Of a stretch of 64,000 nucleotides of DNA, positions 17,432 through 26,536 are shown piece by piece; position 1 is the stretch's first letter, and each line of letters starts with the position of its first letter. Origin of the DNA: Arenibacter echinorum (GTDB taxonomy: Bacteria > Bacteroidota > Bacteroidia > Flavobacteriales > Flavobacteriaceae). The position numbers and the translations under genes were made by a program. The DNA is taken from NCBI RefSeq assembly GCF_003259375.1, contig NZ_QLLN01000004.1, positions 186,001-250,000 on the forward strand, read 5' to 3'. The notes under the pieces are model-generated. The model was not told the origin of the DNA. It searched no databases and saw nothing but the letters and a program-made list of their open reading frames with translations.

Positions 17432-18301
17432 ATGAAGAAAATTATACTTCTATGTTACCTCCTTTTGAATTGGACGGTATTATTTTCACAGAACGAAAAA
17501 ATAAACGTCATCGTTTTTGGCGCACATCCCGATGATTGCGATATCGACACTGGAGGTACGGCCATTTTACTGGCCAAGTTGGGGCATAATGTAAAGTTTG
17601 TTTCCCTCACCAATGGCGATGCCGGCCATTATGCCATGGGCGGAGGGGAGCTTGCCAAAGTAAGGATTGCGGAGGCCAAGGAAGCAGGTAAAAGATTTGG
17701 AGTAGAATATACGGTTTTGGATAACCATGATGGGGAATTGATGCCTACTTTGGAAAATCGACTTAAGGTGATACGTGAAATCAGAAAATGGAATGCCGAT
17801 GTGGTCATTGCCCCCAGACCCAATGATTATCATCCGGACCACAGGTATACCGGGGTTTTGGTACAGGACGCCGCCTATATGGTAATAGTTCCAAATGTAG
17901 CCCCAGAAGTGCCCCCGCTACAAAAAAATCCAGTCTTTCTTTACTCGGAAGATGGTTTTCAAAAACCCAGCCCGTTCGAACCGGACATTGCCGTGATCAT
18001 CGATAGTGTTTTTGATCAAAAAGTGTATTCCATGTCGGCACACAAATCCCAGTTCTTTGAATGGCTTCCATGGACAGCCGGAAATTTGGACAAGGTGCCC
18101 AAGGATGATAAGGGAAGATTGGAAATGTTGGCCAATTGGAGATCACAACCTCCCAAGGAGGTCCTCCTTAAATGTGCGGAAAAATGGTACGGTCCAAAAG
18201 CTTCCAGCGCCAAACATATAGAGGGTTTTGAAATATGTGAGTACGGCAAGCAGCCTACAGATGAAGAAATTGGGATACTTTTCCCCATGCTCCAAAAATA
18301 A
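17432..18301 (+). CDS. Exported PIG-L family deacetylase
   Basis: 289 residues. A signal peptide ends near VLFSQ (residue 20). The zinc-binding motif AHPDD and a later HPDHRYTG match the PIG-L/LmbE N-acetylglucosaminyl deacetylase fold. Members remove acetyl groups from N-acetylated sugars such as GlcNAc-inositol or chitooligosaccharides; the secreted Bacteroidota branch has no assigned substrate that I know of. It is convergent with the amidohydrolase at 18330 (28-base gap) and probably independent of the cco operon. Confidence 0.82.
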   Translation: MKKIILLCYLLLNWTVLFSQNEKINVIVFGAHPDDCDIDTGGTAILLAKLGHNVKFVSLTNGDAGHYAMGGGELAKVRIAEAKEAGKRFGVEYTVLDNHDGELMPTLENRLKVIREIRKWNADVVIAPRPNDYHPDHRYTGVLVQDAAYMVIVPNVAPEVPPLQKNPVFLYSEDGFQKPSPFEPDIAVIIDSVFDQKVYSMSAHKSQFFEWLPWTAGNLDKVPKDDKGRLEMLANWRSQPPKEVLLKCAEKWYGPKASSAKHIEGFEICEYGKQPTDEEIGILFPMLQK

Positions 18302-18329
18302 CCCCATCTAAGACTAAAGACAATATTGT

Positions 18330-19397
18330 CTAGTCCAGGATTTTTTTGGCATTTTCGCTATATAATTTCTTCAAAACCTCATCGCTAAGGCCCAACCCGT
18401 TGAACGACCAATGATAGGAAGATATATTCTTGTCATAAAAATGTTCATCCTCGCTTTCAAGGATGCGAAATGTTAATTCGTACATTTCCGGATCGGTACC
18501 CATATCAGTACCATAAACCAATTTATCCTGATACTTTTCATAAAAGCGCTTTGTGTAACGGGGAACGGCCGCTGTTTCCGCATATCTGGCCGAAATATCG
18601 GCAAACATATTATCGTATTTGTCCAAAAGTCTCCCAAGAATATCCAGATCATAACTACAATTAGCAAAATGACAGGCAATAAAAGTGGTTTTTGGATTTT
18701 CCCTAACTGCATTTTCCAAGGTAGTAATTAGTTCGGCATGCGTTAATAGCCCTTCCCGTGTAGTATCTATTCTCCATTTGTAGGCATTCATCAGCCCATC
18801 ATTATGAACATCCATTGGTTCGTACATCCACATGGGATCCGCAACATGAATACTCACCGGCATGCCCAATTCACCACATTTTTCCCATAGTGGCCTCATC
18901 CTCTCATCATCCGCATGCATGCCTTCTGCCGGTGTTGGTTTAGAGTAAAAAAAACCAAAACCTTTGTCGCCCAATTCACCAACCCCTTTTGCTCCCATCT
19001 TAAAACATCTTTCCAACTCCTTTACGGCACGTTTGCTCCAGCCTTTTTCTTCGGAACCGGTAAAATCGAAGCCGCACCAAAGCTCAAAACGGTCCCCGTA
19101 TTTGGAATAAAGATTAACAATACTATCAAAGGACTTCCCCGTCTGATAAGTGAGTACAATAGATTTGGCAACCCCTACCCGGTCCATTATCTTCACCCAT
19201 TCGCTTATTTCCTGTTCCGATTTTGGATACAGATGTGAATGAAAATCCACCAAGGGAAATTTAGCTTTGGATATCTTGGTACTAGGGGTATTATAAATGG
19301 ATACTGGATCGTAATCCTTAAGTAGAATGTCTTCCTGTGCTCTTACTGAAGTAGAAATAAAAGCAACGAATAAAAAAATGTGGTAGTAATTTTTCAT
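18330..19397 (-). CDS. Exported amidohydrolase-family (TIM-barrel) hydrolase
   Basis: 355 residues from the second methionine, chosen because MKNYYHIFLFVAFISTSVRAQ is a regular signal peptide; a start four codons earlier (19409) adds only MKLD. The metal-binding FHSHLYPK, the strand-end histidines in SIHVADP and FIACHFAN, and the aspartate in YGTDMGTDP fit the amidohydrolase superfamily (Amidohydro_2 type). The reaction is unknown; relatives act on lactones, carboxylates or amides. It is convergent with the PIG-L gene, and I see no promoter signal I would defend. Confidence 0.75.
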   Translation of the reverse strand: MKNYYHIFLFVAFISTSVRAQEDILLKDYDPVSIYNTPSTKISKAKFPLVDFHSHLYPKSEQEISEWVKIMDRVGVAKSIVLTYQTGKSFDSIVNLYSKYGDRFELWCGFDFTGSEEKGWSKRAVKELERCFKMGAKGVGELGDKGFGFFYSKPTPAEGMHADDERMRPLWEKCGELGMPVSIHVADPMWMYEPMDVHNDGLMNAYKWRIDTTREGLLTHAELITTLENAVRENPKTTFIACHFANCSYDLDILGRLLDKYDNMFADISARYAETAAVPRYTKRFYEKYQDKLVYGTDMGTDPEMYELTFRILESEDEHFYDKNISSYHWSFNGLGLSDEVLKKLYSENAKKILD

Positions 19398-19549
19398 ATC
19401 GAGTTTCATGGGAATTAGACCGTGATGGTTGTCCCATGTATCTCAAATATAGCGATTTAAACATTACTTATTACAAGCAATTTAACCAATACTTGACCTA
19501 GACTATGATGGCCAGGTCGGGTTCCTGGCCTTATTGACTTCCAAGTCCT

Positions 19550-20371
19550 CTAAATTTTAAAAGTGATAACGGGTATTTTGGAATGATTGGCCACATCCTC
19601 CCCAATACTGCCCATTAGAAAGTGTGAAAGCCCTTTTCTCCCGTGGGTAGGCAAACCTATTAAATCGGCATTCCTGCTTTCACTAAATGCAAGTATTCCC
19701 CTCTCTACACCATAATCGTTATATATCTCGACTTCCAAACTCGCCTTGGCCAAATGCAGAAACTTATTAATTTTCTTAAAAGCATCCTTAGTGCTCAGAA
19801 AATTATCTCCAGGAGTATTGATATTTACCAAAATCAATTCAGCAGCAAGCTTATCCGCCAATTTCTTGGCCCTTTGGAATGCTTCCAGATTTTCCTCCTC
19901 AAAATCACAGGCAAAAACAAATCGTTTTACCTCAAAACCTTCAATATAATCCTTAATTACCAAAACCGGTATGTTGGAATTCCTTACCATTTTCTCAGCA
20001 TTGGAACCCACAAAAATTTCTGCGATGCCATCTGTTCCGTGAGACCCCATAATAATTAGATCTGCCTGGTGCTTTTCTGCAACCTCATTAACTTCGCTGT
20101 ACACTTTATGATGCTTTACAATAGGAGTAATCTTGATTCCCTTTAGATATGGCTTCTCCAAAAATGTCTCAAACCTTTTTTCTGCCAATTTTATTAAAAA
20201 GACGGCTTGCTGATAATGTGCCTGCTCATTGGCGGAAACAAGGGCCTCCGACAATTCCAGCATATGTAGGACAAAAATCTCAGATCCGTATTTTGTAGCA
20301 ATGGAAGCGGCCGTTTTTAGGGCATTTTCAGATTGTTCTGAAAAATCGACGGGTACAATAATTTTTTTCAT
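19550..20371 (-). CDS. Universal stress protein, two tandem UspA domains
   Basis: 273 residues. Domain 1 begins MKKIIVPVDFSEQSENA and carries the ATP-binding loop GSHGTDGIAEIFVGSNAEK; domain 2 ends with LPTHGRKGLSHFLMGSIGED, the same glycine-rich G-2X-G-9X-G(S/T) pattern. Both halves therefore keep the nucleotide loop, unlike the protein at 3447. It starts 53 bases after hemN on the same strand and is probably co-transcribed with it, which places it in the Fnr-type regulon. Confidence 0.86.
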   Translation of the reverse strand: MKKIIVPVDFSEQSENALKTAASIATKYGSEIFVLHMLELSEALVSANEQAHYQQAVFLIKLAEKRFETFLEKPYLKGIKITPIVKHHKVYSEVNEVAEKHQADLIIMGSHGTDGIAEIFVGSNAEKMVRNSNIPVLVIKDYIEGFEVKRFVFACDFEEENLEAFQRAKKLADKLAAELILVNINTPGDNFLSTKDAFKKINKFLHLAKASLEVEIYNDYGVERGILAFSESRNADLIGLPTHGRKGLSHFLMGSIGEDVANHSKIPVITFKI

Positions 20372-20424
20372 AGATTTATTTTTAATGATTATATTATCAA
20401 GAGGTTAAAAAATAGAAGGCACAA

Positions 20425-21786
20425 TTAAATAGTCATCGAAAACAATCTAGTATCCGGTGCCTTGCGATGCAGGAACAAATCGAACGCCATACACACATTG
20501 CGTACAAAAGGCCTTCCTTTTTCGGTTACGTGAATTCCATTTGAAACAAATTCCACCAAACCGTCCAAAGCCATTTCCTTTAGTTTGTCCTTGACCTCAT
20601 CCAATTCGACCAACCTTTCATTTTCATTCTCCCAGCTAGTCTTAAATTTACACATTAAATTTAAGATATGCTTGCGAATAACCCTGTCTTCTTCAGTTAA
20701 AATGTGACCTCTATAAATAGGAATAATGTTACTTTCCACCAAGTGGCGATACTCTTCCAGACTTTTTACATTTTGCGCAAAGCTATCCCAACTATCACTT
20801 ATACTGGAAATTCCCAAACCTACCATAACCCTGGTCTTAGAGGCCGTATAGCCCATAAAATTCCTATGCAAGGTTCCATTCTCCATAGCCTTATAGAGCG
20901 AATCGGTCTTTAGTGAAAAATGATCCATTCCTATTTCAGAATAGCCCACCTCGGCCAACAAAGTCTTGCCCATCTCATACTGCTCCCGCTTCTCCTCCGC
21001 CGTTGGCAAATCTGAATCTTTATACCCTCTTTGTCCATTTCCTTTTAACCAAGGAACATGAGCATAACTGTAGAAGGCCAATCTATCTGGCATTAATTCC
21101 TTGGTCTTTAAAATTGTTTCGGCAACATCTTCCTTCGTTTGAAAGGGCAAGCCAAAAATAATATCATGACCTACAGAAGTATATCCTATTTCCCTGGCCC
21201 ATTGGGTAACATTTTTTACATTTTCAAAGGGTTGCAGCCTATGAATAGCAAGCTGAACTTTCTTGTTATAATCCTGAACCCCATAACTTACCCTTCTAAA
21301 TCCAACATCATAAAGCGCTTTTAAATGTTCTTTGGTGGTGTTATTGGGATGACCTTCAAAACTAAACTCGTAATTCTCCGCACGGGTGGCAGAGGTAAAA
21401 ATACCATTGATAAGCCTTGTTAAATTCTCTGGCGAGAAAAAAGTAGGGGTTCCTCCCCCCAGATGAAGCTCCTTTATTCTTGGTTTTGTTTCAAACAAAT
21501 CACAATAGAGTTTCCACTCTTTCAGGACATCGCTGATATATGGGTTTTCAACTTCATGCCGTTTCGTAATTCTTTTATGACACCCGCAAAAAGTACAGAG
21601 GCTTTCACAGAAAGGCAGGTGGATATATAGACTAATACCCTCCTCCCCGTTACTTTCATTAAAATTTTTTATCAAAGTATTTTGCCATTGTCGGCCAGAA
21701 AAAGATTCCAAATCCCAATAGGGCACCGTAGGGTAACTGGTATATCTGGGACCGGGGATATTGTATTTTTGAACTAAATTGGTCAT
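20425..21786 (-). CDS. hemN: Oxygen-independent coproporphyrinogen III dehydrogenase
   Basis: 453 residues, close to the E. coli HemN length. The radical-SAM cluster motif is C60-ESL-C64-TF-C67-G-C69, with the extra cysteine typical of true HemN, and GGGTPTF follows as the SAM-contacting segment. The C-terminal HemN domain (about 370-450) is present, which separates it from HemW-like proteins. It makes protoporphyrinogen IX without oxygen, supplying haem when oxygen is scarce. Its promoter has an Fnr box with the same geometry as the cco promoters. Confidence 0.93.
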   Translation of the reverse strand: MTNLVQKYNIPGPRYTSYPTVPYWDLESFSGRQWQNTLIKNFNESNGEEGISLYIHLPFCESLCTFCGCHKRITKRHEVENPYISDVLKEWKLYCDLFETKPRIKELHLGGGTPTFFSPENLTRLINGIFTSATRAENYEFSFEGHPNNTTKEHLKALYDVGFRRVSYGVQDYNKKVQLAIHRLQPFENVKNVTQWAREIGYTSVGHDIIFGLPFQTKEDVAETILKTKELMPDRLAFYSYAHVPWLKGNGQRGYKDSDLPTAEEKREQYEMGKTLLAEVGYSEIGMDHFSLKTDSLYKAMENGTLHRNFMGYTASKTRVMVGLGISSISDSWDSFAQNVKSLEEYRHLVESNIIPIYRGHILTEEDRVIRKHILNLMCKFKTSWENENERLVELDEVKDKLKEMALDGLVEFVSNGIHVTEKGRPFVRNVCMAFDLFLHRKAPDTRLFSMTI

Positions 21787-21811
21787 ATGCCATTGTTGTT
21801 TGCAATAGCCA

Positions 21812-21854
21812 CAAAAATACCATGACGCAACCTTTAAAAATATGACACTTATCA
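21812..21854 (-). promoter_or_regulatory. Fnr-type box and promoter of hemN
   Basis: TGACACTTATCA at 21843-21854 and, reading the minus strand, TATTTTTG (perfect TAnnTTTG) at 21819-21812. The spacing from palindrome centre to the first base of the element is 29.5. The hemN start codon is 26 bases beyond the element. Confidence 0.82.
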
Positions 21855-22031
21855 GGTTTCACTATCGTCCAATAACTAAGGACCACAATTCCATAACCTT
21901 TAATTCCCGAAAAAATCTTTCTCCTCGAGGATTTGAAGTCGGACTTAATTTAAATAATCGTTAAAAACAGTACAATTAGAAACTAATTTTTTAATTAATC
22001 CGTTCTAGAGGCCCCTTTATGATAAAAACTA

Positions 22032-22039
22032 TATTTTTG
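22032..22039 (+). promoter_or_regulatory. Possible -7 element of the nucleotidyltransferase/kinase operon
   Basis: TATTTTTG matches the flavobacterial TAnnTTTG element and lies 21 bases before the start codon at 22061. I see no TTG at the expected 17-19 base distance upstream, so this rests on one element. Confidence 0.35.
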
Positions 22040-22060
22040 TAAACTTAAAAATAACCAATT

Positions 22061-22951
22061 ATGACATTACTTTTAATGGCGGCCGGTAGCGGTAGCCGAT
22101 ATGGCAAGCTTAAACAATTTGATGACTTGGGTCCTAAAGACGAGTTCTTAATGGAATTCAGTATTTATGATGCCTTAAAAAATGGTTTTGACCACATAGT
22201 TGCTATTACAAAAAAAGAAAATGTAGATTTTTTGAAGGAGCACTTATCCAGCAGATTACCAAAAAATATTAAACTGGATGTTTTGGCCCAGGAAGTAAAC
22301 GATCTTCCGGAAGGTGTAACTTATACTGGCGAAAGGGCTAAACCTTGGGGCACGGCACATGCTGTTTGGACCGCTAGGAATGTAATTGATAGACCGTTCG
22401 CCATAATTAATGCAGATGATTATTACGGCAAAAGTGCTTTTGAAAGTGCAGCCGACTTTATTAAGAACAATGGTAACAAAGAGACATTCGGTCTTATTGC
22501 CTATATACTAAAAAACACCCTATCCGAACACGGATCGGTTTCCAGGGGAGTTTGTAAATCGGAGGGCGGAAAATTGACTTCCATTCACGAGCATACCAAA
22601 ATAGAAGCGCTGGATAATGTTATTATTGATTCCGATTCTGGAACCAAATTTACCGGGGAAGAATTGGTCAGCATGAACTTCTGGGTTTGTCAGCCTTCCA
22701 TATTTCCTTTTATCACAGAGTACCTTAAAGACTTTATCGGAAATAAGGAGAACCATGCCAAAGGGGAAATATATCTTCCGTTTGCCATCAAGGAGATGAT
22801 CGCAAAAAATCTGATAGATGCAGATGTAATTCCTTCTACAAGTCAATGGTTTGGAGTTACCTACGCCAGCGATAAAGATGTGGCCGTTACAGAATTACAG
22901 CGTATGACAGATAATAATGGGTATACCTCTCCGCTTTGGGACAATGTTTAG
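22061..22951 (+). CDS. Sugar-phosphate nucleotidyltransferase-like protein
   Basis: 296 residues of the NTP-transferase fold. The N-terminus LLMAAGSGSRYGKLKQF is the nucleotide-binding loop and NADDYYG is the metal-binding site. It is longer than MurU-type enzymes (about 220-230) and does not have the GlmU acyltransferase repeat. It is followed after 12 bases by a small-molecule kinase, which suggests that the pair phosphorylates a free sugar at the anomeric carbon and converts it to a nucleotide sugar, as AmgK and MurU do for N-acetylmuramate. The sugar cannot be read from the sequence. Confidence 0.72.
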   Translation: MTLLLMAAGSGSRYGKLKQFDDLGPKDEFLMEFSIYDALKNGFDHIVAITKKENVDFLKEHLSSRLPKNIKLDVLAQEVNDLPEGVTYTGERAKPWGTAHAVWTARNVIDRPFAIINADDYYGKSAFESAADFIKNNGNKETFGLIAYILKNTLSEHGSVSRGVCKSEGGKLTSIHEHTKIEALDNVIIDSDSGTKFTGEELVSMNFWVCQPSIFPFITEYLKDFIGNKENHAKGEIYLPFAIKEMIAKNLIDADVIPSTSQWFGVTYASDKDVAVTELQRMTDNNGYTSPLWDNV

Positions 22952-22963
22952 AACAGCCTTTCC

Positions 22964-24037
22964 ATGATTGAAAATAAAAATGTTGAGCTCAACGAGCTGT
23001 TGAAAAACTTCTCTATAGATAGGAAAACCTATGAGTTTCAAGGAATAAATCAGGGTTATATCAATGACACCTATTTGGTCCTGGACAACCAGTACCCCTT
23101 GTATATTCTTCAAAGGGTAAACCATAATGTCTTTAAGGACGTACATGGCCTAATGGGCAATATTGCCAACGCATTTCAACATTTACAGGACCAAAATTAC
23201 ACGCCCATAGAACTCTTAAAAACGGAATGGGACAATTCCTATTTTAAGGATGAAAAAACAGGATATTGGAGATTGATGACCTATATCAACAACACTACCG
23301 CCTATGACAATGCCACGGATACGGACATTGCTTATGAAGCCGGTAGGGTGGTCGGAAAATTCCATCAACTTCTTGCAGAGGCACCCTTGGACAATTATGT
23401 GGATACCATTCCGCAATTCCATAATCTCCCTTTAAGGGAAAATCAATTTGAGGAATCCCTTCTATCCGCGAAAACAGAAAAGTTGGAAACGGCTAAAATG
23501 GCCATAAGCTTTGCCAAGGAAACCTTGGAAAAACTGAGAATTTTGGATAATTCCAAGTTGCCTTTACGGGTTTGCCACAATGACACCAAATTAAACAATA
23601 TCCTTTTCTCGAAAGAAAACAACAAAGCCCTTTGCCTTATAGACTTGGATACGATTATGAAAGGGTATTTTTATTTTGATTTTGGTGATGCCATAAGAAC
23701 CGTTGCCAATACCGCTGCGGAGGACGAACAGGATCACGGGAAGATTACTTTTGAGAAACCTTTATTCGAGGCCTTCATAAAGGGTCTAGAGAGTAACGGC
23801 CCCTTTTTATACAAAGAAGAAATAGACCTTCTGTCTTGGGGAGCTGTATTTATGCCCTTCATCCACGGTTTAAGGGCGCTTACGGACTATTTGAACGATA
23901 ACATCTATTACAAGGTATCTTACGAAAACCAGAATTTGGACCGCTGTTTAAGCTTGTTCGACTTCACCAATAAAGCCCTTCAAGAAGTAGGGTATATGAC
24001 CCAAGTAGTAAAAAAGGGGCTAACCCCTAAGGTTTAA
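22964..24037 (+). CDS. Aminoglycoside-phosphotransferase-fold sugar kinase
   Basis: 357 residues. The catalytic loop is H205-N-D207-T-K-L-N-N and the metal-binding LIDLDT follows about 20 residues later, both diagnostic of the APH/choline-kinase fold that includes N-acetylhexosamine 1-kinase (NahK) and AmgK. Length and motifs fit NahK-like enzymes. Antibiotic resistance is unlikely given the conserved partnership with a nucleotidyltransferase. It forms a two-gene operon with the preceding gene and converges with lacI at 24060. Confidence 0.74.
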   Translation: MIENKNVELNELLKNFSIDRKTYEFQGINQGYINDTYLVLDNQYPLYILQRVNHNVFKDVHGLMGNIANAFQHLQDQNYTPIELLKTEWDNSYFKDEKTGYWRLMTYINNTTAYDNATDTDIAYEAGRVVGKFHQLLAEAPLDNYVDTIPQFHNLPLRENQFEESLLSAKTEKLETAKMAISFAKETLEKLRILDNSKLPLRVCHNDTKLNNILFSKENNKALCLIDLDTIMKGYFYFDFGDAIRTVANTAAEDEQDHGKITFEKPLFEAFIKGLESNGPFLYKEEIDLLSWGAVFMPFIHGLRALTDYLNDNIYYKVSYENQNLDRCLSLFDFTNKALQEVGYMTQVVKKGLTPKV

Positions 24038-24059
24038 TTTTTTTGGGTGCAGGTAGCGA

Positions 24060-25076
24060 TTAAACCCTCTTGGTGGAATCCCTAACAATTAGGCTGGTTT
24101 TAATTACCTTGGTGGTGCAATCCATATATTCCTTGCTCTCTATCCTTTCAATTAGGACCTTGGCCGCCGTTTCCCCTATATAAGTACCGTGCTGACTTAC
24201 TGCGGTAAGAGCCGGACTTACGTAGCGCGATAATTTACCATTGGTAAACCCTATAACGGAAATGTCTTCCGGCACTCTATACCCCCAGGCCTTGATCAGT
24301 CTCAAGACTTCTACCGCCGTAATTTCATCCAAAGCCATAATACCCTCAATAGACTTATAATTTAACAAAAAAGTTATTAGAACTTCCAAATCATCATCCT
24401 TGCTTATTCTTAATATTAATTTATCATCAAAAGGAATATTAGCCTCTTCCAAGGCTTTTTTATATCCTTCCACCCGCAATTTACCTACACTGGAATGATC
24501 TATAGCGGTAACCAGGGCAACCGTTCTGCAACCGAGATTTATAAAATATTTGGTGGTTTTATAACCGGCCTCAAAATCATCAACCACTACCTTGTCACAT
24601 ATAATTACATCCGAAACCCTATCGAACATTACCAAGGGAATTTGCTCGTCCAGGATGTTTTGAAAATGTTCCAGTTTGTTCTTAAACTGTGTTTCTTCCG
24701 CCATGGACACAATTAATCCATCAACGGTACCACCTCCTAGAAACTCAAGGGTGGCAACCTCCTTTTCATAGGATTCATCACTGATACAGCTAAGTAGAAT
24801 ATACCCGCGTTCATTAGCTACTTTTTCAATCCCTGAAAATACCTGTGTAAAAAAATAATTGAGAATATTGGGAACTACAACTCCTATGGTCTTTGTCTTC
24901 CGCTGCAATAAACTAAGGGCCACTTTATTAGGCCTATATTTATTGTCCTTGGCAAACTGCCGTATTTTAGCCTTTAGTCCATCGCTGATTTCATGGCTAT
25001 CATTAATGGCCTTGGAAACCGTTGAAATGGAAACACCAAAATATTGGGCAATCTCCTTTAGGGTTATTTTTTTCAT
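24060..25076 (-). CDS. LacI-family regulator of the xylose operon
   Basis: 338 residues. The N-terminal LacI helix-turn-helix is TLKEIAQYFGVSISTVSKA with hinge helix PNKVALSLLQ, then a periplasmic-binding-protein-like sensor domain (about 60-338). It follows xylA by 124 bases on the same strand, so it is likely a XylR-type regulator read with the operon. The LacI-type palindrome at 28224-28237 upstream of xylB is its probable target. Its effector (xylose or a derivative) is inferred from context only. Confidence 0.82.
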   Translation of the reverse strand: MKKITLKEIAQYFGVSISTVSKAINDSHEISDGLKAKIRQFAKDNKYRPNKVALSLLQRKTKTIGVVVPNILNYFFTQVFSGIEKVANERGYILLSCISDESYEKEVATLEFLGGGTVDGLIVSMAEETQFKNKLEHFQNILDEQIPLVMFDRVSDVIICDKVVVDDFEAGYKTTKYFINLGCRTVALVTAIDHSSVGKLRVEGYKKALEEANIPFDDKLILRISKDDDLEVLITFLLNYKSIEGIMALDEITAVEVLRLIKAWGYRVPEDISVIGFTNGKLSRYVSPALTAVSQHGTYIGETAAKVLIERIESKEYMDCTTKVIKTSLIVRDSTKRV

Positions 25077-25200
25077 AGAATTATCTTATCCCGAATTTCG
25101 GTAAAATAACTCCCTTTATAATATTATTAAAAGATTTTTTGTAAAAATCTTTAGATTAACCCAAGTCGATTGCCCAATAGCTTAGTGCTATTTATGCCTC

Positions 25201-26526
25201 TTATATGTATTGATTGATGATGTTCTCGAACAACTCCTGTTTCCCGCTCTGCAACTTCAATTCCCCATTTTCTTGGGCAATTTTGTAAAGGGCTTCCAAG
25301 TTCAACTTACCATTCTCAAAGTCCTTCCCTTTCCCTGAATCGAAGGAACTGTATCTTTGCGCAAGCATCTTCTCATAGGCAGAGGAAGAAATAATCCTAT
25401 CTGCAGTAAGTAAGGCACGGGCAAAGGTGTCCGCACCACCAATATGGGCATGGAAAACATCATCCAAATCAGTAGAATTTCTTCTTATTTTGGCATCAAA
25501 GTTTACGCCACCACCTTGCAGTCCACCTGCTTTAAGGAATACCAACATTGCCTCGGTAGTTTCTTGAATATTGTTCGGGAACTGATCGGTATCCCATCCA
25601 TTTTGGTAATCCCCCCTATTGGCATCTATACTACCCAACATTCCGGCCTTGGCTGCCACTGCCAATTCATGTTGAAAAGTATGCTGGGCCAAGGTGGCGT
25701 GATTCACCTCTATGTTTATTTTAAAATCTTTCTCCAATCCGTATTCACGAAGGAATCCTATAGCAGTTGCGGTATCAAAATCGTATTGATGCTTGGAAGG
25801 TTCCATAGGCTTGGGTTCTATAAAAAAGGTCCCCTTAAATCCTTGGGCCCTGGCATAATCCCTGGCCATCCCTAAGAATTGGGCCATATGATCCAGTTCG
25901 CGTCCCATATCGGTATTTAAAAGGGACATATAACCTTCCCTTCCGCCCCAGAAAACATAATTCTCGCCACCAAGGGCAATAGTTGCATCCAAGGCCAATT
26001 TTATCTGGCCCCCTGCCCTTGCCACTACATTAAAATCAGGGTTGGTAGCAGCCCCGTTCATATAACGTGGATTGGAGAAACAATTGGCAGTTCCCCACAA
26101 TAATTTGATTCCTGAGTCGGCCTTTTTTTCCTTCAGATAATCGGTAATTATTGACAAACGTTTCTCAGATTCAGCAAAAGTGGCTCCTTCCTGGATAAGA
26201 TCGAAATCATGGAAGCAAAAATAATCAAACCCCATTTTACTGATAAACTCAAAAGCCGCATCTGCCTTGTCTTTGGCCGCCTGCACAGGGTCCGAAGACT
26301 GGTCCCAAGCAAAATTCTGGGTACCTGGACCGAACGGATCCGCTCCCTGTCCGCAGAAGGTATGCCAATAGGCTATGGCAAACTTAAAATGCTCGCGCAT
26401 GGTTTTCCCAGCAACCACTTGGTCTGGATTGTAATATTTGAATGCCAAAGGATTATCGGATTCCTTGCCTTCAAATTTAATATCACCTATTCCTTTAAAG
26501 TATTCTTTGTTTCCAATTATTGCCAT
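25201..26526 (-). CDS. xylA: Xylose isomerase
   Basis: 441 residues, nearly identical in length to E. coli XylA (440). Family signatures visible include the active-site histidine region [11 protein letters not shown], the acidic metal site in [18 protein letters not shown] and [17 protein letters not shown], and [19 protein letters not shown]. It converts xylose to xylulose in the cytoplasm. The gene follows xylB by 10 bases. Confidence 0.96.
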   Translation of the reverse strand: MAIIGNKEYFKGIGDIKFEGKESDNPLAFKYYNPDQVVAGKTMREHFKFAIAYWHTFCGQGADPFGPGTQNFAWDQSSDPVQAAKDKADAAFEFISKMGFDYFCFHDFDLIQEGATFAESEKRLSIITDYLKEKKADSGIKLLWGTANCFSNPRYMNGAATNPDFNVVARAGGQIKLALDATIALGGENYVFWGGREGYMSLLNTDMGRELDHMAQFLGMARDYARAQGFKGTFFIEPKPMEPSKHQYDFDTATAIGFLREYGLEKDFKINIEVNHATLAQHTFQHELAVAAKAGMLGSIDANRGDYQNGWDTDQFPNNIQETTEAMLVFLKAGGLQGGGVNFDAKIRRNSTDLDDVFHAHIGGADTFARALLTADRIISSSAYEKMLAQRYSSFDSGKGKDFENGKLNLEALYKIAQENGELKLQSGKQELFENIINQYI

Positions 26527-26536
26527 CTCTTATTTA

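Noticed and set aside
20386..20399. TGATTATATTATCA upstream of the second uspA gene, resembling an Fnr box
   Set aside because: The half sites are separated by 8 bases where the other boxes have 6, and no TAnnTTTG element follows at the fixed distance. The gene is more likely read from the hemN promoter.
22964..24037. Possible aminoglycoside resistance kinase
   Set aside because: The fold is shared, but the operon with a nucleotidyltransferase and the length fit sugar 1-kinases better.
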